From assembly GCF_004208415.1 (NCBI RefSeq), contig NZ_CP035758.1, positions 2,046,001 to 2,110,000 on the forward strand: a stretch of DNA of 64,000 bases. Direction: 5' to 3'. The notes beneath the pieces are model-generated. The model had not been told where the DNA came from. It was given only the letters and a program-made list of their open reading frames with translations, and made no database searches. The stretch comes from Ktedonosporobacter rubrisoli. Its GTDB lineage: Bacteria; Chloroflexota; Ktedonobacteria; Ktedonobacterales; Ktedonobacteraceae. Position numbers and translations under genes: made by a program. Positions 59,216 through 64,000 of this stretch are shown piece after piece (position 1 is the first letter of the stretch; every line of letters starts with the position of its first letter).

Positions 59216-60700
59216 ATGCATAGATATGTAACGTCTTCAAGGGATGATAATCTGGCCCGACTCATTCTTTTTTGCCTGCAAGGCGATGTTCAACCTGTCC
59301 AAACGCTATGCCGGGAGCTTGCCCAGGAATATGGGGTTCGTGTTACTCCCAGACATTTGATCAAGGCCCTGGCTCAGCTGCAAGGCTATGGCTGGGTTGA
59401 GAAGGATATAAATGTACATGGTCTTATGGGCTACCAACTAACAGAGCGCGGTTGGCAAGTCTTATATGAGCAGCGGAATAGTTTGCAGAAAAGCAAGGAA
59501 CAGCTTGGATTGACAGAACTAGTAACTGTTTATGAGGAGAAAGAGATGCACTATCTTCGTTGGACGCATTGGATTCTTCGCTGCTATCCCTCTGCCTGGC
59601 GTGAACGCTATGGGCAAGAAATGCTAGCCTTACTAGAGCAGCATGCCATTACGCCGCTTACTTTACTGGACTTAGGCCTCGGCGCCTTGGATGCTCACTT
59701 GACAGGAGGTTATCACAGATTCAGCATCTCTTCCATCTTTTTTAAAAATATGCGTACTACGACAATAACGCTTCTTACGGCTGTAGCGCTCTTTGTCTTC
59801 GCTCTGCCCAACTGGTTCATAGTAGCTCAAGTATTTGGGAGCAAGGGGAGCCTGTCTGATCTGGTAGTGGGTGATCAGCTCCATTGGATAAACCTACTGC
59901 TCATCCTGCTAGCCCTGCTGATCAGCAATGGATATACTATTGCGCTATTGGTGAGAGAAAATATAAAGGCGTCTGGCAACAAATTGTTGCGGCCTATCCT
60001 GCTTTGCCTTATGGTGCTCCTGTCGCTTCCTTTCCTGCCGGGCGCTCCCTCAATGTTGCTGGCGAGGGCTTTCTCGCTGCCGACCTCAGGGCCTATAGAT
60101 CAAATGGCAAGTGGGTTCTTACTCTCTACTTTGCTGGCCAGCGCTCTTTTTATCATCCTACAAGTAAAAGAGCAGATTGTTGCGCGGCCAATAAAGTCGC
60201 TCCTGCTGGCAAGTCTATTGGTTATAGGGCCATTTGCCGCAGGCTATATACCCTGGCAGGCTTTTCTGTATTCACCAAACCTGATGCATAGTTGGAACTG
60301 GGACATTGGCGGTTATGTAGCTCATGTGCTCCCATTTTTTGTGAATGTTGCTGCGCTGATGCTCGCTGTGCAGTGCAGAAAGAGTATGCAGCGGGCGCTA
60401 CAAAAAACGCAGCTTCCAGCCTTCATGTTTTCTGTGCTTACAGCTGTGAATCTTATTGTCGCCCTGGTTAGTTATGGAAGTGGCTTATATAGGCTCTTCT
60501 CACTGCCTGTTCTACTGCCTGAGCAAGGTTTTCTGTGGCCGTTATGGGCAAGCATCGATGATTTAGGGAAAGTGTTGATGTTAGCAATTGCTGCCGTGCT
60601 TACCTTCATGGCGTTCAAGCATAGCTTGCGCATGCAACGAGCGAGCAAATCTTCTATGCCAGGGAAAATAGAGCAAGAGCTTGTCCAGCTCCAGCAATAG
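59216..60700 (+). CDS. Winged-helix domain fused to a multi-pass membrane protein
   Basis: A 494-residue protein. Residues about 10-95 look like a degenerate PadR-type winged helix (RLILFCLQGDVQPVQTLCRELAQEYG, HLIKALAQLQGYGWVEKDINVHGLMGYQLTERG). A linker with YPSAWRERYGQEMLALLEQHAITPLTLLDLGLGALDAHLTG is the motif seen in many PadR-associated permease-like proteins (DUF1700-like neighbourhood). About nine hydrophobic segments follow from residue 170. ATG 59216 has GGAAAAG upstream. A DNA-binding-like domain on a membrane protein suggests a partner interaction with PadR or a membrane-tethered regulator. Confidence 0.78.
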   Translation: MHRYVTSSRDDNLARLILFCLQGDVQPVQTLCRELAQEYGVRVTPRHLIKALAQLQGYGWVEKDINVHGLMGYQLTERGWQVLYEQRNSLQKSKEQLGLTELVTVYEEKEMHYLRWTHWILRCYPSAWRERYGQEMLALLEQHAITPLTLLDLGLGALDAHLTGGYHRFSISSIFFKNMRTTTITLLTAVALFVFALPNWFIVAQVFGSKGSLSDLVVGDQLHWINLLLILLALLISNGYTIALLVRENIKASGNKLLRPILLCLMVLLSLPFLPGAPSMLLARAFSLPTSGPIDQMASGFLLSTLLASALFIILQVKEQIVARPIKSLLLASLLVIGPFAAGYIPWQAFLYSPNLMHSWNWDIGGYVAHVLPFFVNVAALMLAVQCRKSMQRALQKTQLPAFMFSVLTAVNLIVALVSYGSGLYRLFSLPVLLPEQGFLWPLWASIDDLGKVLMLAIAAVLTFMAFKHSLRMQRASKSSMPGKIEQELVQLQQ

Positions 60701-60711
60701 AGCATAAGGAG

Positions 60712-60756
60712 GAGGAAATGAAGCGGCTTAAACTCTCACCTGGCCTTCATTTCCTC
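60712..60756 (+). terminator. Terminator-like hairpin after the PadR operon
   Basis: GAGGAAATGAA (60712-60722) pairs exactly with TTCATTTCCTC (60746-60756). Followed by TCTGTTGTGTTCTTG, partly T-rich. Confidence 0.65.
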
Positions 60757-60887
60757 TCTGTTGTGTTCTTGTGGCCCTACAACCAAGATTTTTGCTTTGC
60801 TTCAGCATAAGTGCTGGATGGCTAGCGCAGCGACACCATGGGCGCCAATATAGAGGCCTGCCACCATGAAATGGAGAAGGCCGCAGC

Positions 60888-61541
60888 TTAATTCAAATGA
60901 GCAGAGGAATTTTCGGCCAAAGCTTTATGGCTACCGACAAGGTTCCCTTTGCGATCATAGAGCTCGGCGTAAAGGGGTTGTTTGATCTTCTGCTCAGCAA
61001 TCAGCAGGACGGCCCCATGCTCAATCACATCTTCAAGAATCACGCCATCTTCGGTGATTACACGGATACGCTTCACGTCATGGCCAGCATCGATAACCGT
61101 ACCACTGAGGTAGAAAACGTCGGGATTGCCCTTACAGCGGCCTTCCCGCAGACTCACCCAGGCTTTACCGCCAAGAGGATAACACTGACTGACCGAGCCG
61201 CCCGAGGCTCCATCGATATGCCACGTTCCATCGCGCATCTGCCCAACTTCATAGGTCCAGAGCATCATATCGCCTGCCCTATTGATTCTATGCATCACCA
61301 CATGCAGCTGCCTGCCAGGTAACGCATGCTCTTTGAGGAAACGAATTGAATCCATTACCACCTGCCCATCGACAAGTCCACCCTGAGGAGGTGCAAGCTG
61401 CCTTAGCGCATCTATCTGCTCTTGAACCTTTCCTCCCAAAAGCATGCTGCTATCGAATGCGGTATTTATTTGCATCTCGCGTAACGAAAGACAATAATCG
61501 ACGATGTTGTCTATGATGATCTGCTTCGGCTGCAATTCCAA
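60888..61541 (-). CDS. Hypothetical protein, 217 residues
   Basis: Not recognised. The probable start is TTG 61541, behind AAGGAAGAAGG. The sequence is globular and soluble: ASGGSVSQCYPLGGKAWVSL and LYDRKGNLVGSHKAL look beta-rich, with HVVMHRINRAGDMMLWTYEVG in the middle. No signal peptide or membrane segment. The codon pattern is protein-like and no competing frame on the plus strand is better supported. Monocistronic. Confidence 0.65.
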   Translation of the reverse strand: MELQPKQIIIDNIVDYCLSLREMQINTAFDSSMLLGGKVQEQIDALRQLAPPQGGLVDGQVVMDSIRFLKEHALPGRQLHVVMHRINRAGDMMLWTYEVGQMRDGTWHIDGASGGSVSQCYPLGGKAWVSLREGRCKGNPDVFYLSGTVIDAGHDVKRIRVITEDGVILEDVIEHGAVLLIAEQKIKQPLYAELYDRKGNLVGSHKALAENSSAHLN

Positions 61542-62051
61542 TCAACCTTCTTCCTTCTGCATTGTTTCAGAATATAAGTAATGTATATTACAATCCGTTT
61601 ACTATTTTCAGGGCTTCCTTGCTATACCCCTCTGTCGTACGACAAGGAGACAACTGCCTTGAGGCATAGAATGCTTGATACGTATAGATCGCCAGGAGGC
61701 GGTGCTATTCTAGCTTCTCTGTGGATGAAATTTTGCTAATATGCATGTATTGTAGCCGACGTAACTGAGCATTGCAAGGACAGGATGTCGGTCTTACATA
61801 AAATTTCTATAAAAAAAAGCCCCTCTTTATAGAGAGCTATAAAGTCCTGCTCGATCAAACGGCAATTTATATGTATAGCGCTCTGCGAAGAATCTTTTCT
61901 CTCCTTTAAGAATCTCTCCAAGGTGAATAAATCAATCTTCCAAATGCTGGTGAGTTATGCGCATTGCGGCAGGTATATCTTCTCTTTCCCAGCAGGCGCG
62001 CGGACCGGATGAGAAGAAGAAGGGAAGGCCGCACGGCTCGCAACGCTTGCG
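61542..62051. other. Intergenic, nothing recognised
   Basis: About 510 bases. A GTCGTACGAC palindrome (near 61635) and a TTTATAG/CTATAAA pair are the only visible features; no gene is supported. Confidence 0.4.
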
Positions 62052-62756
62052 TTATCCTGACTTGTACTTTAGCCCCGTCAGCATCAGGTCCAGGCCAAAG
62101 GTGAATTGAGCGTCTGCCTCATAATTGGTCAGCGCATATGCAGCTTCCACCGTGTGAGCGGGCGTTTCGCGCGGGAGACGCTGCATGAGTTGGGTGAGGC
62201 GGGCAATCTCGGTCATGGACTCCCCTCCGGCATTCTCGGATGGTTGTGGCAGGAGTGTAGATACCTCGACCATCGCGTAGCCGATCGCGTAGGAAAATAG
62301 TGCACAGATGACCTCCGAGGCGCGCTGTCTCTCGAAACCATCCCGTTGTAGGCGCTCTCTCAGAGTGTCGGAGAGCTGAAGCATTGTCAGCGGCAAGATC
62401 TGGCGGTTCAGCAGAAGCGAGTAGGCGTGGGGATGAATATGCGCCAGAGCATACAGCGAGGTAGCGACAGAACGTAGCAGAGGCTCCCAGCCCGCCTCGT
62501 TCTCGGGCAGTTCCACTTTCTTCCACAGCAGTTCGGCCACGCCATCAAGCAGAGCCTCCTTGTTTTTGAAGTGACGGTACAGAGCCATCGGGTCTACTTT
62601 CAGCTCTTGAGCCAGCTTGCGCATGCTCAGGGAATCCAGCCCTTGCTGATCAATCAAGCGCAAGCCAACCTGCAGAATACGCTCGCGTCTGAGCGGTTGG
62701 CGCGCCATTTCCTCGCTCAGCCTCCGAGGCTCACTACTCTCTCTTCTCTCTGTCAT
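62052..62756 (-). CDS. TetR family transcriptional regulator
   Basis: A 234-residue TetR proper-type repressor. The helix-turn-helix is REERILQVG-like (PLRRERILQVGLRLIDQQGLDSLSMRKLAQELKVDPMALYRHFKNKEALLDGVAELLW) with the VDPMALYRHFKNK recognition helix, and the C-terminal TetR_C domain includes HPHAYSLLLNRQILPL. It is divergent from an ABC transporter gene. Three copies of a TCTACA-N-TGTAGA operator lie between them at 62816-62860 over the transporter promoter, as in tetracycline- or drug-efflux control circuits. Confidence 0.93.
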   Translation of the reverse strand: MTERRESSEPRRLSEEMARQPLRRERILQVGLRLIDQQGLDSLSMRKLAQELKVDPMALYRHFKNKEALLDGVAELLWKKVELPENEAGWEPLLRSVATSLYALAHIHPHAYSLLLNRQILPLTMLQLSDTLRERLQRDGFERQRASEVICALFSYAIGYAMVEVSTLLPQPSENAGGESMTEIARLTQLMQRLPRETPAHTVEAAYALTNYEADAQFTFGLDLMLTGLKYKSG

Positions 62757-62808
62757 TGTCGCTCTCGTTTCCCTCCTTCACAAGATCACTGGAGAAATCA
62801 CTCTCCTC

Positions 62809-62860
62809 TTGACATATCTACAGTGTAGATCTACATTGTAGATATGTCTACACCGTAGAC
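62809..62860 (+). promoter_or_regulatory. TetR-controlled promoter with three operators
   Basis: TTGACA (62809-62814) and TACATT (62832-62837) with a 17-bp spacer. ATCTACAGTGTAGAT (62816-62830), ATCTACATTGTAGAT (62829-62843) and GTCTACACCGTAGAC (62846-62860) are three palindromic operators overlapping the promoter. The first two share AT. The arrangement suggests cooperative TetR binding. Confidence 0.75.
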
Positions 62861-62919
62861 ATTGGATGTTTTTGATTGTATCACATCGCTACGGAGGGCG
62901 AAAGGAGGTATAAGGATCG

Positions 62920-64000
62920 ATGGTTCAGATAACGAGGAAAGATAGCGCGGGCAGTGCAAGGCCGTCCGATCATGAAACCGTTTCCGGAGAGGGCTCCATC
63001 CGACCACCGGCTTTCGAGTTGAAAGCATTGAACAAAGTCTATCAGCGGCGCAGAGGAGAGCAGGTGCATGCCGTTGAGAATCTTAGCTTATCCATGCCAG
63101 TTGGTCAGGTGCTCGGGCTGCTGGGACCCAATGGGGCTGGCAAGACCACAACCATCAAAATGCTCTGCGGACTGGTAACGCCAACCAGCGGGCGTGTGCT
63201 GCTTTCTGGCTACGATGTGGCACGAGAGCGAGCTAGAGCTGTGCAGCAGATTGGGGCTGTTCTGGAAGGGGCGCGAAACGTCTACTGGTCGCTCTCCGCC
63301 TGGCAGAATCTGCTCTACTTTGGGCGTCTCAAAGGACTGCGCCGTAAAGAAATTGCTCCCCGCGCCGAATTTCTGTTGCGCGCCCTCGATCTATGGGAGC
63401 AGCGTCACCAGGTTGTGAGCGGCTTTTCTCGGGGCATGCAGCAGAAAGTCGCCCTTGCCGCAGCGCTAATTACTGATCCGCCATTGCTATTACTCGACGA
63501 GCCGACATTAGGACTTGACGTGCAGACAGCACGCACCGTCAAAGAGTGGGTCGCGCAACTTGCGCATGAGCAGGGTAAGAGTATTGTGCTCACCACCCAT
63601 CAGCTTGATCTGGCGCAGCAACTTTGTGATCGCGTGGCAATTATCAGCCGGGGAAAGCTTGTGATAGATCTGCCTACGCCCGCATTGCTCGCTCGCTTCC
63701 GTCAGGATCTCTATGAGATCCGCCTGGGAGGAAGCGTCGCGCCTGCTGTCTTGCCCTGGCTTGACGGCTTCTCGGTCACTTTCGACGAGGGGGTCAGCCG
63801 AATGCGGGGGCCAATCCCCGACCAGGACCGGCTCTACGACCTGCTCGCCGAATTTCGCGCGCGTGGACTGTCGCTGCTCGCCGTCGAGCCGATTGAGCCT
63901 GACCTGGAAGATGTGTTTGTGCAAATTCTGGGGAGGATTAACACAATGCCATCAAACACTTTCCTGTCTTCTCAGGAGATACCTGCGCTCAGACAGGTTA
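62920..64000 (+). CDS. ABC transporter ATP-binding protein (runs off the window)
   Basis: At least 360 codons, open to the window end. Walker A is LGPNGAGKTTT, the ABC signature is FSRGMQQKVALA (a variant of LSGGQ), Walker B LLLLDEPTLGLD, and the switch His is in TTHQLD. The C-terminal DLEDVFVQIL is normal for CcmA/DrrA-type exporters. ATG 62920 follows AAAGGAGGT. After the ATPase the frame continues without a stop into MPSNTFLSSQEIPALRQV, which has its own GGGGAGG and ATG at 63946, like a following permease. It is thus an ATPase-permease fusion or an internal start. Controlled by the divergent TetR. Confidence 0.92.
   Translation, partial: MVQITRKDSAGSARPSDHETVSGEGSIRPPAFELKALNKVYQRRRGEQVHAVENLSLSMPVGQVLGLLGPNGAGKTTTIKMLCGLVTPTSGRVLLSGYDVARERARAVQQIGAVLEGARNVYWSLSAWQNLLYFGRLKGLRRKEIAPRAEFLLRALDLWEQRHQVVSGFSRGMQQKVALAAALITDPPLLLLDEPTLGLDVQTARTVKEWVAQLAHEQGKSIVLTTHQLDLAQQLCDRVAIISRGKLVIDLPTPALLARFRQDLYEIRLGGSVAPAVLPWLDGFSVTFDEGVSRMRGPIPDQDRLYDLLAEFRARGLSLLAVEPIEPDLEDVFVQILGRINTMPSNTFLSSQEIPALRQV

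Overview
The window looks like chromosomal DNA of a Ktedonobacter-type soil bacterium (class Ktedonobacteria, phylum Chloroflexota). This is inferred from gene style, not from a marker gene: MalT/LuxR and HTH-NB-ARC-TPR regulators, kinesin-light-chain-type TPRs, a LanM lanthipeptide synthetase, many one-component regulators each beside one small metabolic gene, short operons on both strands and roughly balanced GC. No rRNA, tRNA, CRISPR array or phage block was seen.

Layout. 0-9 kb: end of a GAF protein, an MBL-fold hydrolase, a LysE exporter, a TPR protein whose N-terminus is EF-Tu domains 2-3 without the GTPase domain (broken by two frameshifts), then an aldo/keto reductase and Rrf2 regulator sharing candidate operators. 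7-16.5 kb is a scarred region: a MalT-like regulator and an aldo/keto reductase that both lost their 5' ends at one junction near 9,075, a LanM gene split by an in-frame TGA, and an insertion sequence inside an aminoglycoside-phosphotransferase-like gene that sits downstream of a thioredoxin-reductase-like flavoprotein. 16.7-25 kb: a small unknown protein, AlkD-type glycosylase, PPOX-fold protein, LysE exporter, tandem winged-helix regulators, a second APH-like kinase, an EamA exporter and an LLM flavoprotein. 25-31 kb: an oligopeptide-type binding lipoprotein and two APC permeases, each with a long structured leader. 31-43.5 kb: methyltransferases, a MerR gene that looks leaderless, a frameshifted cupin, an ECF sigma factor, VOC and nitroreductase proteins, a decayed MarR gene, an M3 peptidase, a P450 divergent from a LysR regulator, and a beta-propeller lipoprotein. 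44-54 kb: a GT9 glycosyltransferase, an atypical protein kinase, nitroreductase, AraC regulator divergent from a quinone-oxidoreductase-like dehydrogenase, a GCS2-type ligase and the 933-residue HTH-NB-ARC-TPR regulator. 55-64 kb: a methyltransferase, a TetR regulator with palindromic operators facing a broken small membrane-protein gene, an orphan nuoB divergent from a PadR/membrane-protein operon, and a second TetR divergent from an ABC transporter running off the window.

Two themes stand out. First, regulator-target pairs with operators readable in the DNA: Rrf2, MerR, LysR, two TetR and PadR. Second, an unusual number of disrupted genes (EF-Tu/TPR, MalT, aldo/keto reductase, LanM, APH, cupin, MarR, small membrane protein). 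Several lesions are single-base changes next to G or C runs, so both real decay and sequence error must be considered. The strongest candidate for something undescribed is the GTPase-less EF-Tu domain 2-3 module fused to TPR repeats.
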